In this document: piece by piece, positions 42,512 through 50,748 of the stretch
Layout: the number at the start of each line of letters is the position of its first letter
Position numbering within the stretch: position 1 is the first letter of the stretch
Assembly (NCBI RefSeq): GCF_900177805.1
Contig: NZ_FXAX01000004.1
Location: forward strand, 124,001 to 188,000
DNA from: Fibrobacter sp. UWB13
GTDB taxonomy: Bacteria > Fibrobacterota > Fibrobacteria > Fibrobacterales > Fibrobacteraceae
Direction of reading: 5' to 3'
DNA: 64,000 nt
The notes under the pieces: model-generated
Database searches by the model: none
The model's input: only the letters and a program-made list of their open reading frames with translations
Told to the model about the DNA's origin: nothing
Program-made: the position numbers and the translations under genes

Positions 42512-43078
42512 TTAACGCGGGGCGTAGATGCGGGACATGAATTCGGCGCGAGTCTTTTCGTCCGTCTTGAAGCGTCCGAGGAGCTGCGTCGTGACCATCA
42601 TGGCACCCGGCTTTTTCACACCACGCATCGTCATGCACATGTGCGAAGCTTCGAGAACCACGGCAACGCCCTTCGGCTGGAGCACTTTTTGAATAAGTTC
42701 TGCAATCTGGCGCGTCATGCGTTCCTGAATCTGCGGCATGCGAGCGTAATATTCCACCACGCGCGGGATCTTCGAAAGACCGACCACACAATCACCCGGA
42801 ATATAGGCCACGTGAGCCTTGCCTGTAAACGGCAAAAAGTGGTGTTCGCACATGCTTGCAAACTGGATGTCCGGCACGATAATCATTTCATCGTACTTTT
42901 CGTGGAAACGCGTCTTGAGGATGTCTTCGGCCTTCATTTCACCCGTAAGGCTAGTCATGAGCTCGGCGTACATCTTTGCAACACGTTTCGGCGTATCGAT
43001 AAGGCCTTCGCGGTTAGGGTCTTCGCCCATGCCTTCCAGAATCATCCGGAAGCCGTCTTCCATTTTCTTAAAATCCAT
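42512..43078 (-). CDS. folE: GTP cyclohydrolase I
   Basis: Converts GTP to 7,8-dihydroneopterin triphosphate, the first step of folate synthesis. The 188-aa protein is the normal bacterial core. Zinc ligands are seen in [11 protein letters not shown] and in [30 protein letters not shown] and the [11 protein letters not shown] segment are family hallmarks. The open frame extends 78 codons upstream, but only ATG 43078 gives the normal N-terminus. TATCTTTG (43135-43142) could be its promoter, leaving a leader of about 50 bases. Confidence 0.93.
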   Translation of the reverse strand: MDFKKMEDGFRMILEGMGEDPNREGLIDTPKRVAKMYAELMTSLTGEMKAEDILKTRFHEKYDEMIIVPDIQFASMCEHHFLPFTGKAHVAYIPGDCVVGLSKIPRVVEYYARMPQIQERMTRQIAELIQKVLQPKGVAVVLEASHMCMTMRGVKKPGAMMVTTQLLGRFKTDEKTRAEFMSRIYAPR

Positions 43079-43134
43079 AATGTACCCGCAAGCGATGAGG
43101 TATGAAGTCGGTTGCCTTCGGCATCCGTCGAGCG

Positions 43135-43142
43135 CAAAGATA
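43135..43142 (-). promoter_or_regulatory. TAnnTTTG promoter element upstream of folE
   Basis: TATCTTTG on the minus strand, preceded by TTTTTTGC, in the gap after the nitroreductase gene. Confidence 0.5.
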
Positions 43143-43154
43143 GCAAAAAAGAGC

Positions 43155-43745
43155 TTACACGAAAACGACTTCGTTGCCTGTGCGAGGAGTTTCCGCGCGG
43201 TTCGGGAGTCCTGATTCCGTATCGGCATAGCCAATCGCCACAGAAGCGTAAACGCGTTCATCTTCCTTAAGACCAAGACCGCGCAGGTATTCCAAAAGCG
43301 TCGGGTCTTCATTCAGCCACTTGAGCTGATTGATGTAGCAACTGCCAAGGTTGAGTTCATTCGCGGCAAGCATCATGTTTTCGACAGCGCAGGCGACATC
43401 CGCCATGTTGTTGCCATATTCTTTTTTATTCGCAACGACGATAAGCACAGGCGCAGTATAGCAGAAAGAATAATTGCCCTTGCGCGAAAGCGTGATAGAA
43501 TTCTTGAGGCTCTTGTAAAGGTCTTCGCGAAGTTCCATCGCTGCAAATGCGGACTGCACGAGTTCCTTGAGCTTTGCAATCACCGCCGCATCCGAAATCA
43601 CGAAAAAGCGATTACCTTGCGCGTTACCGCCGGTCGGTCCGAATTGTCCCGCTTCGGCAATCAGTTTTAACTTTTCGATTTCAACAGGTTGCGCCTTGAA
43701 CTTGCGCGTGCTGCGACGGGTCTTTATGGCTTCAAGTGTATTCAT
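43155..43745 (-). CDS. Nitroreductase-family FMN oxidoreductase
   Basis: A 196-aa flavin enzyme of the nitroreductase fold. Features: [14 protein letters not shown] at the N-terminal FMN phosphate site, [16 protein letters not shown], the [20 protein letters not shown] helix, LGSCYINQL and the late [11 protein letters not shown]. These enzymes use NAD(P)H to reduce quinones, nitro groups or other acceptors; the natural substrate is not predictable. It lies 20 bases downstream of argA and is probably co-transcribed. Confidence 0.82.
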   Translation of the reverse strand: MNTLEAIKTRRSTRKFKAQPVEIEKLKLIAEAGQFGPTGGNAQGNRFFVISDAAVIAKLKELVQSAFAAMELREDLYKSLKNSITLSRKGNYSFCYTAPVLIVVANKKEYGNNMADVACAVENMMLAANELNLGSCYINQLKWLNEDPTLLEYLRGLGLKEDERVYASVAIGYADTESGLPNRAETPRTGNEVVFV

Positions 43746-43765
43746 AATAAATCCTTCGAGACTCT

Positions 43766-45124
43766 TTACTTGTCAAGCGGGAGCATCAAAATTCTAGACT
43801 TGCGTTTTTGATTGTAGTGTTCACGCTTGGATGGCGGCAACTCATCAACAGTGCCATCGACAAACCCAAGCTGATAGAACCAATCGAGCGCCTGCGTTGT
43901 AAGCAAGAACAAAGTCTTATAGCCCTTCATACGACCAAGCGAAATCAAGTGGCGTACAATCGCATCGCCAATACCCGATTTGCGGTAGTTCGCACCGACA
44001 GCAATGCCAGCAACTTCAGCCATGCCATTTTCAAACGCATGGAGAGCACCGCAACCGTGGATGCTGTTATCGATGCTGTACACCACGTAATCAGCAAGCT
44101 TTTCAGAAATGGAGTCCTGCGTACGCGGCACCAGGTAACCCTTCGCAATATAGTCTTGCATAATGCGCAAGATATCCGGAATGTCTTCGATAGTCGCCGG
44201 GCGGATACAGGAGTACTGGTTTGCATACACCATGGTTCCGTCACCGCGAGCAGAGAACACTTCCTGCAACACGCTGCCCTGAAATTCACCGCTCAACAAA
44301 TGCACACGGTTCGCACCCGCTTCGCAAGCGTTGATGGCATTCATCAGGTAATCCATTTGTGCAAAGTCGAGCACATCGGAATTGAGTTCCAGAAGTTCCT
44401 TCGCCTGGTCCACGTCCATTGCAGAAATAAGCCCGTTGTCCGTCGGTTCAAGATACTTCGTGTTCTTGCCCGTCACGAGACCTTCGAGCTTGATGCCGCT
44501 TTGGCTACCGATGAAGAACAGCTTCCCAACCTTCAAGTATTTGCAAAGTTCGGTAGCAAGTTCTGTACTAGAAATATTGTAGGCATGTCCAATCTTGTTC
44601 CAGCCAATCGGCGGGATAATCGGCACAAACTTCTCGTTCATGAGCTGTTCCAAGAGGTCGCGCTGGATGCGTTCAATGCGACCGGTGCGCATGTAGTCGA
44701 CACCGTTAATCACGCCCATGCTGCGCGCCAAGATCCAGTTGCCTTGAATGCCACTGAGACCGCTCGCCGTGAGGTGGCTCATGATGCGTTGCGCAACACC
44801 CAAGGACGCCTGTTCCACAAGCGGAAGCGCCTCTTCGTTCGTGAGTCTCACGCCGTTATGGAATTCTGTCTCAAGGTCCCACGCCTTGAGCTGAGCATCG
44901 ATGCTATTTCGCGTACCCGGCACGATAATGATTCGGATACCCGCCTTATGCAACAAAGCGATATCGCGCATCAGCACGGGGAACATCGGATGGTCCATCA
45001 GGCTATCGTCAATTTTCAGAACGAAAAGCTGACCTTTAAACCTATCCATATAGCCAAACACTTCACGGATGAAACCGGCTACTTCGAAGTGCTGAGAATA
45101 AAAATCGGACGCTGCGTTATTCAT
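43766..45124 (-). CDS. argA: Amino-acid N-acetyltransferase (N-acetylglutamate synthase)
   Basis: Acetylates glutamate to begin arginine synthesis. The 452-aa protein has an N-terminal amino-acid-kinase-like domain (about 20-290: FVLKIDDSLM, IIIVPGTRNSIDAQL, GNWILARSMGV) and a C-terminal GNAT domain (about 305-435: CIRPATIEDIPDILRIMQDY, VAGIAVGANYRKSGIGDAIV, FLLTTQALDWFYQLGF). This is the classical ArgA layout and length. The gene starts just after the terminator of the FKBP gene and is followed by the nitroreductase gene. Confidence 0.9.
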   Translation of the reverse strand: MNNAASDFYSQHFEVAGFIREVFGYMDRFKGQLFVLKIDDSLMDHPMFPVLMRDIALLHKAGIRIIIVPGTRNSIDAQLKAWDLETEFHNGVRLTNEEALPLVEQASLGVAQRIMSHLTASGLSGIQGNWILARSMGVINGVDYMRTGRIERIQRDLLEQLMNEKFVPIIPPIGWNKIGHAYNISSTELATELCKYLKVGKLFFIGSQSGIKLEGLVTGKNTKYLEPTDNGLISAMDVDQAKELLELNSDVLDFAQMDYLMNAINACEAGANRVHLLSGEFQGSVLQEVFSARGDGTMVYANQYSCIRPATIEDIPDILRIMQDYIAKGYLVPRTQDSISEKLADYVVYSIDNSIHGCGALHAFENGMAEVAGIAVGANYRKSGIGDAIVRHLISLGRMKGYKTLFLLTTQALDWFYQLGFVDGTVDELPPSKREHYNQKRKSRILMLPLDK

Positions 45125-45143
45125 GGGTTAAAAAGTAGCAACA

Positions 45144-45174
45144 GAAAAAGCGAAGGACAGAACATCCTTCGCCA
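45144..45174 (-). terminator. Terminator of the FKBP lipoprotein gene
   Basis: Minus strand GCGAAGGA-TGTTCTG-TCCTTCGC then TTTTTCTG. Confidence 0.75.
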
Positions 45175-45226
45175 TTTGAACAGAAAAAAGCCTTTTTTTG
45201 CGTGGCGTTCCGCGCATTTCGCGAAA

Positions 45227-46042
45227 CTACTTCGCCGGGAATACCTGCAACAGCTCCACCTCGAACACAAGGAGCGCATTAGGCGGAATTAAAGGCGGAG
45301 CACCGGCTTCACCATAGGCTAAAGCACTCGGGATCCAAGCCTTTACCTTTTCACCGACCTTCATTTCCAAGAGCAAATCCTGCCAGCCTTCGATGACAGA
45401 AGTCACCGCAAATTCCATCGGGGCACCGCGCTTGACGCTATTGTCAAATTCCGTTCCGTTGAGAAGCGTTCCCACGTAATGGACTTGCACCTTGTCGGTC
45501 AGCTTCGGCTTGATTCCGGTACCTTCCTTAAGCATTAAATATTGCACGCCTTTTTTCGTGACCCAGATTCTCGGATCCTGAATATTCTTCGAAAGGAACG
45601 CCGCCTGGTCACTTAAAGCCTTACGTGCAGCAGCGGCCTCATCAATATCCTTTTGCATTTGCATCTGGTTGAGCAAGTCCTGAAGCGCAGCCTCGGACTG
45701 GGAATCCGTCATAAGGATCTCGCGAGAGGAATCTAAGACATCTCGCATGGCATCCATAAGGACATCCAGCTTAACAGGAACATTAATATTCGAAACAGCC
45801 CTGCCGAAGTCTACACCAAGCGCATAACTATAACGGTCAACCGCATTGTCCAAAAATACTTTTTGTTCCTGAGGTTCAGTTGGTTCCGGAACAGGGGTCA
45901 AATCAGGTGCACTAGAGGCTTCTTTAACCTCTGCAGGCGCAGGAACCGGATTTGAATCAACTGCGGGAGCAGATTTACTACCTCCGCAAGCCACAAGAGC
46001 GCTCCCCACAAAAAATATTGGCAAATAACGAAAAATTTTCAT
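45227..46042 (-). CDS. FKBP-type peptidyl-prolyl cis-trans isomerase lipoprotein
   Basis: A 271-aa exported prolyl isomerase of the FkpA/Mip type. Lipobox SALVACGG (Cys18), a Pro/Glu linker, then an FKBP_N helical domain (about 60-155: YSYALGVDFGRAVSNINVPV, LLNQMQMQKDIDEAAAARKA) and a C-terminal FKBP domain (about 170-271: VQVHYVGTLLNGTEFDNSVK, FAVTSVIEGWQDLLLEMKVG, WIPSALAYGEAG, LLVFEVELLQV). It would assist folding of envelope proteins. ATG 46042 is chosen because it starts the signal peptide; the frame is open 97 codons further. Confidence 0.88.
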   Translation of the reverse strand: MKIFRYLPIFFVGSALVACGGSKSAPAVDSNPVPAPAEVKEASSAPDLTPVPEPTEPQEQKVFLDNAVDRYSYALGVDFGRAVSNINVPVKLDVLMDAMRDVLDSSREILMTDSQSEAALQDLLNQMQMQKDIDEAAAARKALSDQAAFLSKNIQDPRIWVTKKGVQYLMLKEGTGIKPKLTDKVQVHYVGTLLNGTEFDNSVKRGAPMEFAVTSVIEGWQDLLLEMKVGEKVKAWIPSALAYGEAGAPPLIPPNALLVFEVELLQVFPAK

Positions 46043-46213
46043 AAAAACGGATCCAATCCTATTTTTTATCTCTAAAAATACTTTTTTTGGCGAAAAAACG
46101 CAAAAAAATGTGAGTTTTATCTCTAATTTACTATAAATGTAAAGAAAATCACACACTAACCCTTTAATTTTTCTTACTTTTTTGCTATCTTCGCGTTGAA
46201 AGGAAAATTTACA

Positions 46214-46465
46214 ATGAAAAACAGCTTTAAGTGTTATATTGATTCTGCAACAGCTCAAAAAAAGCTGTTCGATGAGTCTATTGATAACGTTAAAGGCGCC
46301 TTGGTTAAAGTTGTATCTGAATCCATGGTGCATAGCGATAGCGAAATGCAGGTTTTCAAAAAGCAGGAACCGGCTTATTCGACTACGGGTTGGCTCAAGG
46401 GCGCCCTTTCTTACCCCTGGGCAATCGTAAGCATCGTTATCCCATCGATTCTCGAAAACCTGTAA
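46214..46465 (+). CDS. Small protein of unknown function (83 aa)
   Basis: An 83-residue protein I do not recognise. The first 50 residues are hydrophilic and helical (KCYIDSATAQKKLFDESIDN); residues about 58-80 (TGWLKGALSYPWAIVSIVIP) are hydrophobic and could be a membrane-associated helix. AAAGGA precedes the ATG and a strong terminator follows, which supports a real gene. It is divergent from the FKBP gene, with TATCTTCG in the upstream gap as a possible promoter. Confidence 0.6.
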   Translation: MKNSFKCYIDSATAQKKLFDESIDNVKGALVKVVSESMVHSDSEMQVFKKQEPAYSTTGWLKGALSYPWAIVSIVIPSILENL

Positions 46466-46473
46466 TTCTGAAA

Positions 46474-46504
46474 CGCCCGCCTCAAGCGGGCTTTGCTTTT
46501 TTAA
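46474..46504 (+). terminator. Terminator of the 83-aa protein gene
   Basis: GCCCGC-CTCAA-GCGGGC then TTTGCTTTTTT. Confidence 0.8.
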
Positions 46505-46523
46505 GAATAACGCCTCTTTTTAC

Positions 46524-46558
46524 TTGTCATGCCCGCCACCGAGCGGGCATCTCCTTTT
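46524..46558 (-). repeat. Dispersed hairpin repeat (GGAGATGCCCGCTCG...GCGGGCATGACA)
   Basis: Read on the minus strand: GGAGATGCCCGCTCGGTGGC then GGGCATGACAAG; arms GCCCGC/GCGGGC pair. Member of the same family as 12327 and 50148. Confidence 0.75.
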
Positions 46559-46622
46559 TTAAAGAAAAAACACCTTTAGCGGCGAGTCTAAATTTTTTAT
46601 TTTTGCAAAAAACGGAGATTTT

Positions 46623-47462
46623 ATGGCAGCACTCATTCTCGATGGCAAGGCTCTTGCCAAGACTACTGAAGAAGAACTCAGCGCCCGCGTGGCAAAGCTC
46701 AAGGAAAAGACCGGCAAGACCCCGATTCTTGCAACGATTCTCGTGGGCGACGATCCGGCTAGCGCCACTTACGTCAAGATGAAGGGCAATGCCTGCGCTC
46801 GCGTGGGCATGGAAAGCATCCGCGTGGTGATGGACAAGAACACCACGACCGAAGAACTCCTGGGCAAGATTCAGGAACTCAACGAGAACCCAAACGTGCA
46901 CGGCATCCTTTTGCAGCACCCGGTTCCGCGCCACATCGACGAACGTGCCGCCTTCGAAGCCATCGACGCCCGCAAGGACGTGGACGGTGTAACCTGCCTC
47001 GGCTTTGGCCGCATGTCCATGGGCGAGCGTGCTTACGGCTGCGCAACGCCGGCCGGCATCATGCGTCTCCTCAAGGCTTACAACATTCCGCTTTCTGGCA
47101 AGCACGCCGTGGTCGTTGGCCGCAGCGCCATCCTCGGAAAGCCGATGGCCATGATGCTCCTCAACGCGAACTGCACCGTGACCATTTGCCACAGCAAGAC
47201 CGAAAACCTTCCGGAATTTGTGAAGCAAGCTGACATTTTGGTCGGCGCCGTCGGCAAGCCGGAATTCATCAAGAAGTCCTGGATCAAGCCGGGTGCAGTC
47301 GTCGTGGACGCTGGTTACCATCCGGGTGGCGTGGGCGATATCGAAAAGGGTCTCGAAGAAGTCGCCTCCGCATACACTCCGGTTCCGGGCGGTGTAGGCC
47401 CGATGACCATCAACACCCTCATCTACCAGAGCGTGGAATCCGGCGAATCGTTGATTAAGTAA
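46623..47462 (+). CDS. folD: Bifunctional methylenetetrahydrofolate dehydrogenase / cyclohydrolase
   Basis: Interconverts 5,10-methylene-, methenyl- and 10-formyl-tetrahydrofolate. The 279-aa protein shows the catalytic lysine in [15 protein letters not shown], the PVPRHIDE loop, [14 protein letters not shown] and the NADP-binding [16 protein letters not shown], ending [13 protein letters not shown]. Length is typical. CGGAG precedes the ATG. Its TAA overlaps the next ATG by one base, linking it to an AlgJ/X-like gene. Confidence 0.94.
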   Translation: MAALILDGKALAKTTEEELSARVAKLKEKTGKTPILATILVGDDPASATYVKMKGNACARVGMESIRVVMDKNTTTEELLGKIQELNENPNVHGILLQHPVPRHIDERAAFEAIDARKDVDGVTCLGFGRMSMGERAYGCATPAGIMRLLKAYNIPLSGKHAVVVGRSAILGKPMAMMLLNANCTVTICHSKTENLPEFVKQADILVGAVGKPEFIKKSWIKPGAVVVDAGYHPGGVGDIEKGLEEVASAYTPVPGGVGPMTINTLIYQSVESGESLIK

Positions 47463-48418
47463 TGTTCAACGTCACGCGACAGGTAAAGCATTTGAAAGGC
47501 GCCCTCGTGGCGCTTTTCGCTTTGTGCGCCTTCAGCGGAGCATTCGCATCAGAACTTCAAAAGCAGATGCTGCGCGACATGAAGAAATGCGGCAGCACCA
47601 CCGAAGAAGTCACTTGCGTTGTCGAAGGCAAGGACGGCTGGCTCTTTTTGCAAGAAAGCCTAGTGAACGCCACCAAGCGTTGGAACGACAACACGCCACA
47701 GATCATCGCGTTCAAGGACTCACTCGAAGCACGCGGCATCAAGCTCATCGTCGTACCCGTTCCAGACAAGCTCCTTGTCGCACCCGAGCAATATTCCGAT
47801 AAGGCAAAAAAAGGAATCAAGCTCCCACAATACAATAAGTGGGTCGAGAAGCTCCGCAAGCATAACGTGACTGTCATCGACGCGCTCGGCAAGATTAAAG
47901 AACTTCACAAGAATCTTGGCACCGAGACGCCCATGTTCGAACCATACGAAAGCCACTGCACAGGTCCCGCAAGACTCGTACTCGCCAACATGGCTGCAGA
48001 TTCCATCGCACCGCTCCTCTACGGCATGAACCGCAAGCGCTACCCGTTACGCGACACCATCGTCGATGGCACCGGGAACCTCTACGACTTGCTCCACGGC
48101 GAAGAAATTGAATATAAAATAAAAGAACAGAAAGTTTTGGGCACCGACGGCTACAAGTATCGCGGTTCCAAAAAAGCCCCCATCGTCATCATCGGCGATA
48201 GCAATGTAGGTCAAGGAAAATCCTACGGCGCACAAATCGGCGCATACATCGCAGCAGCAACAAGCGTCGAAACATTCACTATCAGCAAAGTCGGCGGCGG
48301 CAACATCGGCCCGCAAATGTTCAAAGGCAAGTCCAGTTTTTTGGAAGGCAAAAAGGCAGTCGTCTGGGTATTCGACGGTCGCGAGCTCTATGGGCATTTT
48401 AAAGCTCCGGAATTTTAA
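47462..48418 (+). CDS. Exported AlgJ/AlgX-like SGNH-hydrolase-fold protein
   Basis: A 318-aa exported protein. After a hydrophobic signal (LKGALVALFALCAFSGAFA) it follows the ALGX/ALGJ SGNH pattern: GKDGWLFLQES, VVPVPDKLLVAPEQYS, FEPYESHCTGPARLVLANM (the usual DxHW-type motif, here ESHC) and VIIGDSNVGQG, where Ser is the likely nucleophile. In known systems such proteins O-acetylate exopolysaccharides in the periplasm. No MBOAT partner is adjacent, so the acceptor is unknown. It overlaps folD by one base (TAATG). Confidence 0.68.
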   Translation: MFNVTRQVKHLKGALVALFALCAFSGAFASELQKQMLRDMKKCGSTTEEVTCVVEGKDGWLFLQESLVNATKRWNDNTPQIIAFKDSLEARGIKLIVVPVPDKLLVAPEQYSDKAKKGIKLPQYNKWVEKLRKHNVTVIDALGKIKELHKNLGTETPMFEPYESHCTGPARLVLANMAADSIAPLLYGMNRKRYPLRDTIVDGTGNLYDLLHGEEIEYKIKEQKVLGTDGYKYRGSKKAPIVIIGDSNVGQGKSYGAQIGAYIAAATSVETFTISKVGGGNIGPQMFKGKSSFLEGKKAVVWVFDGRELYGHFKAPEF

Positions 48419-48440
48419 ATTCCACAAACCCGACCAACAG

Positions 48441-49427
48441 CTACTTCAGCTTCTCTAAAAATTCCTTAGCGTCGCAAGACTCGACGAGACTTTCGCCAAG
48501 CAGTTTCTGCAAGCGTTGTAAGTCATGGCTGCCATCGTGTTCAAAGATGACCACCTTCTTGAAGCGGTCTCGATGACGCAACAGGAACTCCAGATTGTTG
48601 ATGTCCGTCTTCGGGAAACCGTAACCGATAAAGTAAATCTCTTCGGCATTTTTCAGGTAGTAATCGGCCTTAGACCAAAGCAAGTTGAAAAGACTCCCGC
48701 GCAAGAAAGATTCCTTGGCATGCGCCATCGGAATGAAGATGGGCGTGTCTTCGCAGTAGATGGGGAAACTGCGGTCCTGCGGTTCGACTTCACAGACGTT
48801 TTTCAAATCGAGTTCGTCACTTGCGCCCTTGACGGGGAACCAATTGAGCGAGCCGTGCAGTTTGATAAGGTCTATAGTGCGGTTGGATTTGCCACGTTTT
48901 GCCGAACGGTCGGCAGGGTCAATTTTTACGCCATAATCGACGGAAACTTGTTCGCTAAGTTCCTTATCCTTGGCAATTGCAGTTTCAATAAGCGTGTCGT
49001 AATTGAACGAAAGCAACAGCGTCTCGCGAGAACCTGACGCTGAATCGTTTTCGCAAGACACCAAAAATTTCTTGAGAATCGCAGCAGCAGATTCATCAAG
49101 CACATCGTTATCGCGACGGATGACGCTTGCAATAAAACGCAACAGTTCAAAACGGAGCGATGCATGGTAAAGGCGTTCACGCTCGCCCGGGAAAATCTGC
49201 GCCGAAAGAATAGACGTTGCCAAAGGCTCAATGCCCAAATAATCGCTATCGCCGTTGCAGAGCGTCAAAAAGCGCTTGCAATAATCGCGAAAATGCGGAA
49301 ACTCGTCCGGGATTCCAAAAGGGATAAGTTCGTTCAAGTCGCGGAGCGTGGGCATCTGCGGCGAGAAGGACTTGCTAAAACCAGAACCAAGTACAAAAAT
49401 ACGGCGATAACAATTCGATTGCATCAT
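48441..49427 (-). CDS. Stand-alone SIR2-like domain protein
   Basis: A 328-aa protein of the SIR2_2 type. The NAD-binding start is FVLGSGFSKSF (11-21); the active-site pair is Asn142 in LSFNYDTLIE and His191 in KLHGSLNWF; the end is LWSKADYYLKNAEEIYFIGY, then FPKTDINN. These residues match those needed for NAD+ hydrolysis in bacterial immune SIR2 proteins such as ThsA, but no fused sensor domain is seen. It may be a defence NADase or a house-keeping paralogue. It lies 34 bases after the phosphatase gene. TATACA lies 8 bases before the ATG, without Shine-Dalgarno. Confidence 0.75.
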   Translation of the reverse strand: MMQSNCYRRIFVLGSGFSKSFSPQMPTLRDLNELIPFGIPDEFPHFRDYCKRFLTLCNGDSDYLGIEPLATSILSAQIFPGERERLYHASLRFELLRFIASVIRRDNDVLDESAAAILKKFLVSCENDSASGSRETLLLSFNYDTLIETAIAKDKELSEQVSVDYGVKIDPADRSAKRGKSNRTIDLIKLHGSLNWFPVKGASDELDLKNVCEVEPQDRSFPIYCEDTPIFIPMAHAKESFLRGSLFNLLWSKADYYLKNAEEIYFIGYGFPKTDINNLEFLLRHRDRFKKVVIFEHDGSHDLQRLQKLLGESLVESCDAKEFLEKLK

Positions 49428-49461
49428 ACCGTTAATGTATAATTTTTAAGCGAAAATGAAC

Positions 49462-50139
49462 TTAAAAATGAAGCCAGCCCGTTTCCATGGCTGTGATGGG
49501 TGTGACTTTCACGTTACCTTTTTCAGGGCGTTCAAATGCAAGGCCCGTCAAGAAGTTCATCCAGCATTTCGGCTGGAACTTCAAATTACAAAAGTGCGAG
49601 AGGCACGGTACAATCCAGGCATCATGTGTCACGAAGATGTTAAAGCGGGAATCGCCTTTTGCAAACATCATCTCGCGCATCTGTTCGGCGCGTTCATGCA
49701 ATGGGAAAAAAGCATCGTGCTCGCCGGAATCAAGCCACTCGCAGATACCTTCGTAAAAACCTTCTCGCAAAGTCTGCTCATATGCAGGCACATCACGGAC
49801 AAAGAAATCGCCAAGTTCATTCAGCGGCGTGACATTCACCGAGGCACCTGAGCAAACTCCAAAGCCCGCAAGCTTGCGACCTTCACCAATGCACTTCGCC
49901 GTTTCCACGCAACGCCCGACCGGGCTCGAAAAGTACACCGCATCGCCAATCGCAGGAATCACTTTCCCAAGCGCTACCGCCTGGCGACGCCCACAATCCG
50001 TAAGCCCCACATGCGCACCAAAGTCCTTGTCGTCGGGCGTGATGTGGTTGCGTTCAGCATGGCGCAACAGCAGATAAATTTTAGAGTTCCAGTCAACCTG
50101 GGCAAAAAAATCTGAAATTTGTACGAAGTCGTTAGTCAT
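49462..50139 (-). CDS. Histidine phosphatase superfamily protein
   Basis: A 225-aa protein with the phosphoglycerate-mutase-like phosphohistidine fold: YLLLRHAERN (RHxE with the phosphorylated His near residue 27), LTDCGRRQAVALGK, VYFSSPVGRCVETA (conserved Arg), and FVTHDAWIVPCL (second His). Small proteins of this class dephosphorylate sugar phosphates, nucleotides or proteins. The substrate is unknown. It lies just downstream of a hairpin repeat and upstream of the SIR2-like gene. Confidence 0.82.
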   Translation of the reverse strand: MTNDFVQISDFFAQVDWNSKIYLLLRHAERNHITPDDKDFGAHVGLTDCGRRQAVALGKVIPAIGDAVYFSSPVGRCVETAKCIGEGRKLAGFGVCSGASVNVTPLNELGDFFVRDVPAYEQTLREGFYEGICEWLDSGEHDAFFPLHERAEQMREMMFAKGDSRFNIFVTHDAWIVPCLSHFCNLKFQPKCWMNFLTGLAFERPEKGNVKVTPITAMETGWLHF

Positions 50140-50147
50140 AGGTTAGT

Positions 50148-50181
50148 AAAGGAGATTCCCGCTCGGAGGCGGGAATGACAA
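50148..50181. repeat. Dispersed hairpin repeat (GGAGATTCCCGCTCG...GCGGGAATGACA)
   Basis: AAAGGAGATTCCCGCTCGGA then GGCGGGAATGACAAAT; arms TTCCCGC/GCGGGAA pair. It separates the PAP2 and histidine phosphatase genes. Confidence 0.8.
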
Positions 50182-50182
50182 A

Positions 50183-50728
50183 TCAAGCGCCAATAGCTGC
50201 AGAAATCGGAATCCACAAAGCGTGTCCGAGCACAAAGCTCAAGATACCAAGCAAGAATCCGCAGATAATATCCGAGAACCAGTGCACACCAAAGTACACG
50301 CGCAAAAGTCCCCACGTGAGCGGCAACAGCATCATGATCCATCCATACTGCGGCACGCAATAGAACACCGTGCTTGCCACCGCCAAGTTGTTCATCGTAT
50401 GGCCCGACGGGAAGCTGTATTTGTCAAGCGGCGGGACCTCCGCCTTGATTTGCGGGTTGGCGGCAAACGGGCGCGGACGCTTAGTGCTGAGCTTGACGCC
50501 CTCGTAAATGAGAAGGCTCATCGCAAGCGAAACAAGAGCCTGCCACAGAATCGGCAAAAAACTATCCCAGCTCGTTCTCCAAATCAAAAATGCTATGAAC
50601 AGAGCCCAGATATAGCCATCACCAAGGCGCACGTAAAACTTGAGGAACTTCGTCGTCTTCGCAGAAAAATGCCGGTTCGTCCAATAAACTGACACGCGAT
50701 TGTCAAAATCAGAAATCTTACGAAACAT
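50183..50728 (-). CDS. PAP2-family membrane phosphatase
   Basis: A 181-aa integral membrane phosphatase. Three catalytic motifs are present: KLSTKRPRPF, YSFPSGHTMNN and RVYFGVHWFSDIICG, among five or six helices. Members dephosphorylate undecaprenyl pyrophosphate, phosphatidylglycerophosphate or lipid A, so an envelope-lipid role is likely. ATG 50728 (MFRKISDF) is chosen over an upstream in-frame TTG; TAAATT (50736-50741) lies 7 bases before it and no Shine-Dalgarno is seen. The stop of the upstream lipoprotein gene is 20 bases away. Confidence 0.88.
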   Translation of the reverse strand: MFRKISDFDNRVSVYWTNRHFSAKTTKFLKFYVRLGDGYIWALFIAFLIWRTSWDSFLPILWQALVSLAMSLLIYEGVKLSTKRPRPFAANPQIKAEVPPLDKYSFPSGHTMNNLAVASTVFYCVPQYGWIMMLLPLTWGLLRVYFGVHWFSDIICGFLLGILSFVLGHALWIPISAAIGA

Positions 50729-50748
50729 TGTTATGAATTTAGTATTTA

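Noticed and set aside
43079-43312. 78-codon N-terminal extension of FolE
   Set aside because: It overlaps the end of the nitroreductase gene, and the FolE family starts at [10 protein letters not shown].
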